Shown here: positions 40,501 through 52,742 of the stretch, one piece after another
Layout: each line of letters starts with the position of its first letter
Numbering within the stretch: position 1 is the first letter of the stretch
Assembly: GCA_905331475.1 (NCBI GenBank)
Contig: CAJNYU010000114.1
Coordinates: forward strand, 62,001 to 126,000
Source of the DNA: Rotaria socialis
Taxonomy: Eukaryota; Rotifera; Eurotatoria; Philodinida; Philodinidae
Length of the DNA stretch: 64,000 nucleotides
Direction of reading: 5' to 3'
Notes under the pieces: model-generated
Databases searched by the model: none
Seen by the model: the letters and a program-made list of their open reading frames with translations, nothing else
Told to the model about the DNA's origin: nothing
Position numbers and translations under genes: made by a program

Positions 40501-43500
40501 AGCCATATTTACCATCATCCATAACAAAAAGATCATCAGCATTCACACCTGTTCGTTTGCTTTTTTTCTTAGCAATATTTATTTTTCGTATTAAAATCTA
40601 ATAGACAACACCAAGAGATTTGACTGAACAAACACGCCAACGTCTACTGCGTTTACTTGGACCGTCAGCAGACTATCATGCGGCTAGTACATTCGAAACA
40701 CCATCATTACTTGAACGTTGTTCATCGTCTTCGTCGAATGCGTCAACATCGTCATCATCTCTTTCGTCGTCAAATGATTCAGTAATTGACGCTCAATCAA
40801 CGAAACTGTATGTTCTAATATTTTTCAGAGGCTAAATTAATATATTTATATATTTAGACACGATCCATTAATAGTACGATCTCGCTCAGAACCGCCGCTC
40901 GAAAATGGTTTGATTACAAATTAAATAGAGAGAATAAATATTTGATTGCTGTTTTGTTCTAGGTGCAGATAATAATAACGTTCAACGACATGAAACTTTA
41001 CTACGATGGGCTGTTAATTTAACAAGAGATTGTGATCTCGTAGAAAATAGATTTAAACATTTGCGATCAAGTAGGCCATTACGCATGTGATTTTTTCAAC
41101 AAAAAATGATTTCGTATGCTGAGAATATGTTAAATAGAAATTCAATAGATTGAAAAGTGATTAGTTCAAGTATTATCAAGTTGATTAATAGAAAGAGTTA
41201 TTCAAATAATAGATCTTGACAAAATTCGTTTATGTTCAATTTCACTTCTAAACAGGAATATTTGAAGATGAGAATGTTAAGTTTCAAATTAAATTACGTC
41301 TAATGATCAACTACGTAATACTCTACAAAATGAAAGGTCTTGAAGACGATCTTCTAATCCAGACATATCATATTTATAGAAAGAACAAAACCGATGCTGA
41401 TGTAACTCGGTCAGAACACGCTGTGTAGGTCGGAGGACCATTTCATTTTACCGGAAGATTCTTTCCTCTATCATTCTAATTCCTGATAGATGATTCTGTG
41501 GTGACTAGTATATTGAAGAACTCTGAATCCGAGCAAATGACGGATGCTCCATGTTTTTACATGTTGAATTCTTTCAATAGAGAAATATGAGTATCAAAAG
41601 AGTTTTTAAACGAGATTGTTTAAGGAAATATCGATTGTGTCAAAGATTAACATATTTTGTGCTCTTGTTTATTTGACAATAAAGCAAACCATCAATATAT
41701 TCTAGAGAAACTAAATCAAATTTGTCATGCGATAGAATCGCGAATAAGTGTATAATAAAAATTCTATTTGTAGAGACTATCACTTGGTTCAATATAAAAG
41801 CTTTAGAGAGATTAAACAGTTGAAGTCGTATGGTATAAGGAAAAACCTCTGACTAATCCTATATTCGCGATTTTGCTAAGTATCTTATCTTCATTTTTCT
41901 AAATTTATCATAAAAAAACGATCAAGTTCTTATGGTGACCTCATTTTAAGTCTTCTGGCACTTTGAATAAAAGTTATCTTATACAACGTATGCTTTAGAA
42001 AGCATTCTTTCTACCTGAAGTATGCAATAAAGATCTCTCACTCAAAAAAAAGTCTTAGTTTATTTTCAAAATAACTTTTCAATGTATCAGAAATTCCACG
42101 AAGTAAAAAATTAATTTCTCTCATCGTAAATATAATCTGTCTCATGAAAAATCTTCGTGTCAAAATATGTTTTATTGTCACCTTTCGAGAGAAGCGTTTA
42201 CATTGTTGATCGACCTTGTAATCAAATTCATCACTCAGGAAAAATAGAATACAACACATTAAGAAATAAGTTCCTCAAGGATTTCAGTAGCCTGAATAAA
42301 AATATCTTGATATTGTGAAACGAAATCGAACTTTTATTTTGTTTAGATGGTACTCAATCATTTGAAGCTATTCCGTCATCATATCAAAATCTGCAACATG
42401 ACGATGGAAATTTACGTTTTCAAACATCACAATATGAAATAAATAATTCTGAAACACTCAAACCCTGTACATTAACACGTTTATCAGAACGTCTAAATTT
42501 AAATGATTATCGGGCTCAATCGTTACCGAATGTTCACGAACATCATGATATATTATTAGAAAGACATGTCTATCATGATCGTGCTGCAGCTAAAATTCAA
42601 GCAGCATATCGTGGTTATACAGTTCGAAAATCCTTACCATGGCTAAATGACAAACAAAAATATATCAACGATGAATTTAATCAAAGAGTAAATTAAATTT
42701 TATTATTTAAATCAATTAAAGCCTTCTATTTTTATTTTTTCTTAGCCAAATCATCGCCGGGAAACGTCAACTTTAATCAATATGGATATACGTATAAGTA
42801 ATGATAATTATCCAATTGATTCAACACTTTTACGATATCATGAAAGTAAAAGAAATTAAATTTCCTATTGATTCTTTTCAATTACGAATTCGATGTAATT
42901 TAGATTCAACAATAAGTGATTATCCACAACAGCCAATACGAAAAATAACAACACTACCATTCTATTCCGATGATTATGATAATATGCCAAGCGTACCGAT
43001 ATCAAATCTATCAACTCCAAATAATCAACTCCAAGTACCTATTACAAATACAAACTATTCCCTAAATGTACCAAATACGAATTTATCAAGTCCAATACCT
43101 TCCCCAGACATTCATGTACCATTACCGAAAGAACGCCGTCGATCGATGTCACCTCCATTGCCACCACAAATGTCTCCTGATAGTGGTCGCCCACTCCATC
43201 ATTTACCACAGTCAACTGATGAACTAGCTGATCCAACAAAACAACCCAAATCTACTTTCCGTTCACAGGTGATTAATAAATATATTTATTTGTTATTACT
43301 TGATTTTTATGAATTTTATTCATTTAGAATTCCCCAATTAATACTCTACCATCACAGCAAACACGAAAGTAAAATTATTTATTGATTTAGTTTAATTATC
43401 TATTGCATGCTCATTACAGATCTCCGTTACAACAGTCATTATCATCATCATCTTCAACATCAACAATGACCAATCGAAAACGTCGGTCGGCTTCTCCTCA

Positions 43501-46500
43501 ACAACAACAACAACAACAAACAATGAATAATACACATTCACGTCATCGTACGTCACAAAATTCAAGTCCACCAACGTCTTCTTCGGAATCGTAAGATTAA
43601 CTTATCGATTGTTTTGATAGGCGTATTATTTTATAGTAGCTAATTTTAAATGACTTCTACGTGTCCGTTATTGAGATGTGTAATAACTGAGAGTTCATTA
43701 TTCTATATTACTTTCTAATATGACGTAGATGAAGACAGGCTTTTTTCTCATATTCTCTCTACGTTATAGAAGGTCCATCATCATAGCTGTTTTAAGAAGT
43801 AAATAGAATTACTCCCATAATAGTACATCTTAAATGTCCGATGAAAGATGAAGTCACATGATGATTCATGCGTAAGATTTGATAATAAATAAAAATTTGA
43901 AAAGTATTCATACTTCAAATAATGTACCAGTCGAAAGATTAGTAGAGGAGACGTCTGAAACGCTATAGATCGCTGAAAGATGTTATTATTATTGGATGAA
44001 AAGATTGGTGACTTAAAAGTTCGATTTTGACATTTGTTTATTCTCTAATCTAATCAGGTTATTACATGTTAACTTTTAATGCAATAATAGTTACTCTTTT
44101 CAGATATGGTTTTGGGGTTTTTCTTCCGAATAAAAGTTTCATTGAACTTTCTATGATCGCAGTTGCGTCATATCTAGCAAGAAAAAACAACAGTCGAGTT
44201 ATGATTTCGATCAACGAGTAACATTCCTTTCAAAGACGCACTCATAACGTTTGTTCATCTAGTAAGACAACCTATAACAGAATGCGATCTGTTCAATGTG
44301 CGTTTGATATGATATATTGTTAAATTATGGTTCATTATATGGAGTGCGAGCGTATGCTAGCTAATTTAGTAATAGGGAATACCTGTAGTTGGAAAATTCA
44401 TTTGCATGTATTTATAAAAATCAGAATTATTCTCAATATATCCATAGAAATATAGGTGTGCTATTTCCAGTATATATTTTAATCTTTAAAGTTTCATTTT
44501 ATTTAAAATAAGGATAAGTTTAAAAGCGTACAATTAATCAATAGTACGTAAATATCGTGGCAGATTAAGGTTCGTATGAAGGTTCAGTTTTGATCTTTTC
44601 GTGTCTTTGGGATAATTGACCGAGCGACGAAGTCCATTATCATCATCGACAAGCGATAATATAGGTGCATCATAGTTAATTGGTGACCTTTCATTATGAT
44701 TACTATTCTCATCAGCATTGTTTAATAAGCCATTTAAACCCAGTATAGCCGAAACTTGTTCATCATATGAATGTGGCCGATGAATTGAGCCAGCTTGAAC
44801 TATCAGATATAGGGACATGTTAAGCGCAATGAGCAATATCATTATTCGACGAGTAATATTAGCCATAGTCAGAATATTTCTTTAGCTAGTTGTGTATCTT
44901 TGAATTTCTTAAAATGAGCCTTTTGCTACTTACTCTTCTAGTTATAAAGAGAACAAGAGTTGAAGTGGGCGATAAGAGAAAAATTATTTTCCTTGGAAAA
45001 AGCTTTTCAATGAACCATACAACAAAGAAAAGAGAGTTTCTTTCAATAGACGTAGAGAGTAGAATCGTAAAAAGGTGTCATAAATAAAAATGAAGATTAA
45101 TTTTTTAACGACATAGCTTTAATGAAATTAATAGAAAACGAAAAAAGATTTTTTTTTTATTCTAGAATTTTAACGGCACGTGAAAAACGTGTAAGACAAA
45201 AGTTCAATAGTGATATTGAATTACAAGCATATGAAAAACGTCTCAAAGATATTGAAAAAAAAATTCGCCAACTTGTCAAACGTGGTATGTTTCTTTGAAA
45301 ATGCCAATGCATTTTTTGTTATAATCATATCAACATTTGCGTCTCTTCATTGAAAAAGAAATTCTACAGCTATATGGATAGTATCAAGATGTAAAAAATA
45401 CTATCATCGTCTAGCGATGTATTGCTTGTTTGAAAAGACTTACATATGCATAGGAAAATAATGAATTGTTCCAATGAATAACTACAAGACAAACATATAT
45501 CAAGAATTCTTCTACACTGATTCCACCTAGAATAAAATTTCGTACGATATTAGAATTGGATCTACGACAATTGGGCGCTACGACAATTAGTCGTAATATA
45601 GATTTGGTCGAATTTCTCGAAAATAAAATTGCAGAAAAGTTTTTACTAGTTTTACAGAAAAATAACTCAGAGAGATTTAGAAAACAGCTCACAATCTATT
45701 CGAAAATCAGGAGCATTAAATATGAGTATGAATATCAATGTTTAGCAAACTCTTCTAATTACGTATGAAGCATTACATGGGAGTCAGTGGTAGTTGCTTT
45801 AAAATTTTGCTTAATGCGAATGATTTTTTTCTTATTCAGATGCCTCTGTCTGCTGCGCTTTTCGCTATTCCGCAATGAATATAGTTTTCATCTTTTCGTA
45901 ATATTTCGATGAAGCTAAACAGCGAATGCCATCATTCAGTTAGCTTTTACCAGCGAGGCCATCTACTTATCTATTTCATGAAGTACATCTTCATTTTTTA
46001 CACATACCCTCTCAGCCTCAAGCTGTGCTATGTGTGATTGAGTCACGCTTGTGTAAATTGAAGTTTTTTGGAACTAGAAAAGAACCATACTTCTGTCAAA
46101 CATGCGACCAAATCTACACTGCGACTAATTGTCGTAGTGCCCAATTGACATCGCCGATTTATCGTTCGGCCAATTCTCGTTCTCCCAATTATATCAGTCT
46201 TATTAGTAAAAATGACTATTCTCATGTGAGAAATTATTAAGTCCTACTTGTTAGAGTATTTTTCGGTAAATTTATGGTAAAATCTAACTGGTATTTCCGT
46301 ATTTCATTCATTTTAACTAATCATAAAAAGTATGTTGTTCAACAGTTTGATGAAATAATCGTTCAAGATGTTGGAGACTCCTATGCGTGACTATCGAATA
46401 GGATAAAAGTAGGATAAATGCAAGAAATAAGTCCAATGTCATAAATCTATACTGGTCTTAATGGGCTTATATTTGTGAATTGCATATTTTCAAACACGTA

Positions 46501-49500
46501 CAAAAACAAATTGAACTAGATTTCAATCAAAACATAAGTGCTTGAGTCTTTATTAACGTTTCATGTGTCGGCCTGGAGAATGGTTTAAACTTAAATATCA
46601 ATTTTTATACCAATCCGTGTATAAAAACAACTGTTGCTCAATGTACACTGTTTCTATGTCAAAATAACCTTTAGTATCACGCGAAGTCATAGAAACATTT
46701 AAAAAACTTCAATTAGTAAAGCATCATTGACCTTATATCACATTGTAACAGAGGAGAAAAAAACATTGAGTATTAATTTATAACAATGTGCTATCATATT
46801 TTTATTATTTAGCATTTGAAATCTTCGATGAAAAACGAAGTATATCAAGCCCGCCAACAGTTACACGTACAAATAAAACTGAATCTGCAACACATAATCG
46901 ATCGAAATCAACGAATCATTTCCAAGATGAATCAAGTATTAGCGAAGAACCGTCTATTCATAGAAAAGATACAGAAATGTAAGTAATCAAAAGTGACGTT
47001 GTTGTAAAGTCTATTTTTGTCACCTTTTTTCTTTTTCTATTCAGAATTAAAAAAGATAATGATGCATCCTCAAATTCCACTCAGCCAAGACAATCAGGTA
47101 TGCGATTAAAAAATTCTTTTTTTAAAATAATTAATTTTTTTAAAGATGTTGTAACCTCCGATGCAAGCGACCTTGAACGGCGTGTACGAGCATATCGTGA
47201 ACAATTAAAAGCGAAAAAAATTGAACTTGAAAAATTAAAACAACGCAAGAATAAAGAAATTCTACGACGACAAGAAGATGAATTAAAAAAACAAATTGAA
47301 GTAAAATTTTTACAGAAAATAAAAACAGACTTCTTTATTCATTCACTGTTATTTTTAGTCATGCGACCATGAAATTCAAACATTACGTTTACAACCAGTT
47401 CAACAAGAACAAACAGTACCGGTTCCATCATCACATAATCTTGATAGTCCTGTAGCAGAAAGTCGAAAATCCAGTGTACCAAAATCCGTAAGAAATTTAT
47501 TTTGTGTGAAAAAAGAAAATTCATGTTCTTAATCTGTAGGACAAAGATGTTCAATCGCCGAAACAAGAAATCTTTGATAATGATGAGGAAAAAGAAGCCG
47601 ACGGAAGGCCATTAGAAACTCCGCGCGATGAACGTGATACACAGCATGATGCTCAATCAATATCCGTTGCTACAGATATACCAACGGAATCCGAAATCGA
47701 TTATGTCAGCCGAAGAGGCAGCATTGATAATGAAAGGTAAGAACGTATTTAATTTTTTTGCAATATTGATGCACATTTCTTTTCATAGAAACTAATGACA
47801 GATAGTTTATGAGGATTCATATAAATTTTTAATAAAAACTCTACTAGCTATCAATAGACGAATAATCTATGCAAGTGAAGACGCAAATGATATTATTCAA
47901 ATAAATTGCTTTTTGATTCCTTAGTACGATCCAGAGCCTGTTAAATATGTTTTAACTAATAAGAAAAAGTATTGCCCACAATTGACATAAATACTATGAG
48001 TATTGTTTAAAAAAATACAGCCCATTATATTTTGCAACATGATAAAAGGTTTCTTATAAGCATAGATTACATTTTGTAAATGGATCTATTTTTACAAGAA
48101 AATAAACATAATTGCATTTGTCATATTAAAACGAAGCTTGATGGTTCGCTATGCATTGCATTCTATGAATTTATAACAAGTATTTACCCTGAAAAGCATT
48201 TACTAGTGTCTTGTTTTGAAATAGTGCCCCTTGAAAGGTGATAAAATGTAGGTTAAGATTAAAGCTTACATGGAATTTGTGCACAGATGGTTCTATCAAA
48301 TTTTGCAGTTTTTCTCTGATACTATTTATATCAAGTCTGCCGGGACGGTGGTTTCGCTCCAATGATCAAAATGTTTAGTTCTTGTGTGACATGCATTATC
48401 ATGCGTAAAAACTGAGAGCATATCGGCAAGTTAAACTAGGATATGCTGAACATCAGAGAATTGTCTTAAACTCAATTAATGTCTGTGTAGGCTATGCATC
48501 AATGGTTGAACATTATCGATATACGTCTTTTTGAAATTTTTAATCGGTATTCCGACAAAAAGGAAAAAGAATAGAATTATTAAGATTAAAAGTGAACTCT
48601 TTATAATTATAAGTCCATTATTTTGTTATTTACTATCGAGGAAATTGTATATCCCGATCTAAACTTCCATTTATTTAGACAAATAATCTATTCAAATGGA
48701 AGTCTATCAATACCATCGAATAAAAGAGACGATTCATTTTCACCGTCAACAACATCGTCAATATCAAGTGAAAAACATATTAAATCATTATCTCCACAAG
48801 TATCTAAATCACTTTCACCACCATGTGCACCATCAGCACACGAAAGTATTAAATCACATTCACCACTGTCAGCACAACAACGTATTAAATCACCTTCTTC
48901 TTCACTAGTAGAAGAACGTGTTAAAACACTATCACAAGAACAAGGTTTTATTCCAATACACGATCCGAAACATGCTCAACCATCATCAACACATGATGAA
49001 TATGATGAAGATTTCTCTGAACATAGTCGTTCACCACGACATAGTCCAACTAAAATTGATAATAATGATTCTCATCCGGAATCAATTCAAGAAGATATTG
49101 AAGATAAACCTTCAGCACATGAATCAAATCAAAGTTCAAAATCAAGTGTTGAAGAACAATCTGAAATACTTGTTCTTGTTAAAAAATCTTCGAACATAAC
49201 ACCAAGACAGCCGGATGAAAAACCATCAGATAGTAAATTACCTTTAAATCCACCTAAAATTGAAACTGATGATACATCACATGATATTAGTGAAGATGAT
49301 GAAGGTAATAAACGTGTTGAGCAAGATAATAAGATTGATAAATTAACTGAAATATTAGTGAGAACATTTATTGATGAAGCTATTGATCAAGGACAAGAAA
49401 TTGAAAATAAAAAAAGTCAAAATTTAACACAAGAAGCTAGTGAATGGATACCAGCTGACGATTTAGTTAGCGAAGAAAATAATAAACAAACATTAACTAA

Positions 49501-50911
49501 TCCTGAAGAAGATGCTGAGTACGTCAATAGAATAAGAATTTTTCCAACGCAAAATACAATCTTTATTTTTCGTAGCAATGACGAACTGACATTGCCAAAA
49601 GACCCAGATGTTCCTGATAAATCTGAATCAACGACAAATGGCACAAATGATGAAGTAAAATTATTTGGTTTGAAATTCGAGTATATCATTGTTTTTTCTT
49701 CGTTTTTAGGAAGAACTTAAACTTGATCTAACTGGATTTGAAGAAAACAGTCGTAAGTATAGGATAATCTATAATAGAGTTTCTGTTGCTATTATCAATT
49801 GACCTATCGAGTAATTTGTGTGGTGTGAAATGGAATAAAAAAAATACAATGTTATGTTCAAATTACGAAGAAAATCTTCTTTAAAACATTTTCCATGGAA
49901 GATCTGCAATATTCTATAAAGAATAGGAGTCTAAAAAAATCTAAAAAAAATTCGTCGAAATACTTAATTTAGGCAAACTCGACGGTTCAAATCAGAGCTT
50001 GAATAATCGATTAAGTTATGAACGTCAGAGAAATGCCTATCTTATCTTAGTTATCAATGACTAATTGATTTGAATTCTTTTAGCTGATGAATCACGAGAA
50101 GTAATTCAACGAAAACCCACTAAAAAAGAACCTACGACAAATGCAGAAGGCGAAACGACTACACCCGAAATTGAACATCCTATTAGACCTGTTAACGAAG
50201 GACCTATTCAACCCGTTGTTTCACATACACGTGAGCAAGTTATTAAATTGTGTCATGAAGCTATTACAATTTTATATAATCAAAATAATGATTTCTCGAA
50301 TCGTTCGCTTATCAATCAAACAATACCTGATTCATATTATAATTTTCATCAGCCAGGTAATTAAACGTTCTTGTACGTTTTTATTGAATACATAATTTTG
50401 TTTTTCTTTTGTTAAATTAGACACTGATAATGAAGATATTCGACGTAGTCGTCATGCTTATTATCGAATGATATTTGATTTATGTGTTGAACTACTATAT
50501 GAAATGTTTTCATCAAATTTTCGTACAGCTAAATATCCAGAATGGCAAAAAACAAAATTAATGCCTAAACGTTTTTATCGTTTACAAAAACCAAATAATC
50601 GTGATGAAGCTGAAAGTTTTATTCAAAGAAAAGTTTTAGAAATCTTGAATTTAACTCCACGTCAAATAACATATTCCAAATGGCGTATATCATTAGGACG
50701 ACGTCACGATACAGAACAATTTGAAAATGTTCTCGATGAAGAATTACGTCGAATGGAACCTCAATGGATTGATTATGACGATGATTCTTTAAGAATTAAA
50801 TTCGACATAGCGGAACACATATTCGATCAATTATTACAAGAAACATTAACAGATTGTTTTCATATTATTAATCAACGATTAGTTTTGAGCAGTAATAGTA
50901 CAGGCCTTTGA
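37593..50911 (+). CDS. CEP350: CEP350-like centrosomal protein, 26 exons, about 1751 aa
   Basis: CEP350 anchors microtubules and stabilises centrioles and basal bodies. The best match is the C-terminus (exon 26, residues 1588-1751): EVLxLxxL-type helix, SLGRRHDTEQFENVLDEE, EPQWIDYDDDSL and AEHIFDQLLQET. This follows the vertebrate CEP350 tail (recalled: FGRKKRDRVDHILVQEL, QWVNYDEDEL). An IQ motif AAAKIQAAYRGYTVRKS lies at about residues 643-660. Coiled coils lie near 380-440 (EERLKDEQDKSRKDR), 904-943 and 1017-1068. The rest is Ser/Pro-rich and disordered. I saw no CAP-Gly domain, which vertebrate CEP350 has, and it is shorter (human about 3100). Exon starts: 37593, 39111, 39505, 39636, 39804, 40233, 40357, 40605, 40858, 40963, 42347, 42746, 42904, 43328, 43420, 45166, 46813, 47045, 47146, 47360, 47540, 48679, 49576, 49710, 50084, 50421. 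They sum to 5256 nt. Five introns exceed 900 bp. Confidence 0.8.
44534..44866 (-). CDS. Small secreted protein nested antisense in a CEP350 intron (110 aa)
   Basis: This uninterrupted frame sits in the 1.6-kb intron 43591-45165, on the opposite strand to the host gene. It starts MANITRRIMILLIALNMSL: a basic n-region, a hydrophobic core and a predicted cleavage after VQA (residues about 23-25), which fits the -3/-1 rule. The mature part is about 85 residues, has no cysteine, and is acidic in the middle. Dibasic sites appear at GLRR|SV and TKR|SK, with LNLPRYLRTID at the C-terminus. That layout suits a neuropeptide or peptide-hormone precursor, but no repeated peptide or amidation Gly is visible. 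No family recognised. A chance frame is possible; the well-formed signal peptide argues against it. Confidence 0.6.
   Translation of the reverse strand: MANITRRIMILLIALNMSLYLIVQAGSIHRPHSYDEQVSAILGLNGLLNNADENSNHNERSPINYDAPILSLVDDDNGLRRSVNYPKDTKRSKLNLHTNLNLPRYLRTID
45568..46147. repeat. 580-bp inverted-repeat element in a CEP350 intron
   Basis: The 43-bp arms (45568-45610 and 46105-46147) are reverse complements with 39 of 43 positions identical; both contain CTACGACAATTAGTCG and TAGATTTGGTCG. ACGACAATTAGTCGT is itself palindromic. The interior has no coding sequence. It is either a non-autonomous DNA transposon or two opposed copies of a short repeat. Frames on opposite strands therefore encode near-identical peptides (LGATTISR / LGTTTISR), which is a by-product of the repeat. 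Confidence 0.75.
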
Positions 50912-51218
50912 ATTTTTCGGACGAATGAATCAATTCCTTTATGTGAGCTCTTTATTTATTCTAGAGAAAATATTTTGTTTCGTTTTTTTTTCTTTTTTTT
51001 TCTTTTTGTAAATTCTTTGTTACGTATGTGTCGATCTCTTTTTTTTCATGAGACAATTCATATTTTTGGCTTTTGTTATATTGTTTGTTTTGATCTAGTA
51101 CTGAATTTGTCTGTGAAAAGAAAACATTTTTTACACGTGTGTTGTTTGCGTGTGTACTGACAAAAATTTGTTCGGTTTACTCAAATGGATAGGATAATCA
51201 GAAAAATAATAAGTTAAT

Positions 51219-51282
51219 GAATATATATATATATATATATACGTATATACACATATATATATACATGTATGAATGTATATTT
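51219..51282. repeat. (AT)n / (ATAC)n microsatellite
   Basis: Uninterrupted AT units followed by degenerate ATAC/ATAT units, downstream of the CEP350-like gene. A similar but shorter AT run occurs at about 17316-17339 in a BBOF1 intron. Confidence 0.9.
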
Positions 51283-52524
51283 TTTGGATGGAATGAGACT
51301 GCATATATTCAAAATTATTGAAACTTCTAACGCATAGGTCTTGTATTCAATATAGTACTTATGATTAGCTTGCTAGTCTGGAATATATTATTTCTGTTCA
51401 ATTGATTAAATAGCTTTGAATATGATGAAATTGTTTGGGAGACCAAATTTTTCAAAAAAAGTATCTCCAATTCAACATTACCATCTTGCTCAACAATAGC
51501 GTTTAAAAAAAGGATAGCACCTTAATTGATGAGAAAACGCAAGCGTTCGAAAGAGACAATATCAAACAAGAAAAATGCATGGTAATTACAATGCATCATT
51601 AATTTAATATGATGAATTGTTATCTCAAAAATCGTGATTTATTGAAAACTCAATCCAAAATAAATTCGAATATATACGTGCCGATTCTCCATACTACTGA
51701 ATTGTACACCCTGGCGAAGACCATCACTTAAATTGATATCAAGATATTGCAAAGTCTTCTATTTAAACCCTTACTCTGCTCGATGTTTCCATCTTCTAAC
51801 ATTCGACAACTATCACGGATTTTCGGTTTATGATGTACCCATAGAAAATGTTATATATTTTTGTGCATGATGGTGATCAAAAGACTCTCATTCACATAGA
51901 TAGATCCATATTGTTGGATTGCCATATTTTCGATATTTCAAATCAATATAACTCGTGTTGCTAAAACGAGGATCAGCAGAATTCAGAACTTCGTAGACTC
52001 ATCGTGACGTGGCATTTGCGCGTAATGCTTGAGTGCAGGACACTAACGTGTAAACGAACTTTTTTCTTGTTCTGTTTCTATATTATTGGATTAGTTAAAT
52101 TAAAGAAGATAAATAAAACAAAGCTTTTCTACTTGTACCATTGGATCAATTCATATGAATAAAAATAGTTATCAAAAGGGTAGGGTTAGTTAGTATCAAA
52201 TCAAACAGTACGATTGACAGAGACACGATGACATACGAGAGAGTAGGTCAAATAAAATGTTAGTGTGCATCGACATTTAAGAGTGCGGGTAAGAATGTGG
52301 GTGTGAGAATTGAGAAAACTCACACCAACCCTGAAATAAAAACAATGATAAGAGATTTCTCGAATGCTTCGCCTGAAAAACTTTTAAAATAACCAGATTA
52401 ATGCTTAGTTTTTGAATATTTGTTTTCCTGCTCATCACTTATGAATTTTTCTTCAGCTGTGTATTTTGTTTATTTATGAATAAAATGCTATTTATCTGCG
52501 CTTTACTGTTCACCTCTCAGTAGT

Positions 52525-52742
52525 GTTCAGAGTTCCAAAAAAGGAAATTACGGAAAATTTGGAAATTTTGCGCCTGATATTCTCGGAACTTTGTTATTAC
52601 AAAAAATTTGATCATGTTCGAAATTTCGGAAATTTTCAAAATTTCTGTGCCCTTCAAAATCTCCGAAAATACTTTTCTTTGATTTTACTTGATTTTGAAG
52701 ATAATGGAAATTTCCGTAATTTCCTTTCTCGGAAATCTGAAC
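52525..52742. mobile_element. Palindromic MITE-like fold-back
   Basis: A 218-bp near-palindrome. The left end contains AAAGGAAATTACGGAAA; the reverse complement of the right end contains the same word, and both ends carry GTTCAGA. GGAAATTT-type words repeat throughout. The self-complementarity explains why both strands show open frames of 68 and 106 codons that look alike. No target duplication is certain. Confidence 0.65.

Noticed and set aside
45556..46240. Similar peptides (LGATTISR-type) on opposite strands, suggesting a duplicated gene
   Set aside because: They are translations of the two arms of one inverted repeat, not conserved coding sequence.
48171..48362. Minus-strand frame in a CEP350 intron ending near a good gtaagc donor
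   Set aside because: The frame looks slightly protein-like, but the only downstream acceptor leads to a stop within a few codons, and no start or partner exon was found.
48696..48908. His-rich overlapping frame
   Set aside because: It is an out-of-frame reading of the Ser/His/Pro-rich CEP350 exon 22.
15444..50911. A functional cluster of centriole/cilium genes (BBOF1, CEP350-like)
   Set aside because: The two genes are 20 kb apart with unrelated NIPBL, EGF-TM and tRNA genes between them; proximity is most likely chance.
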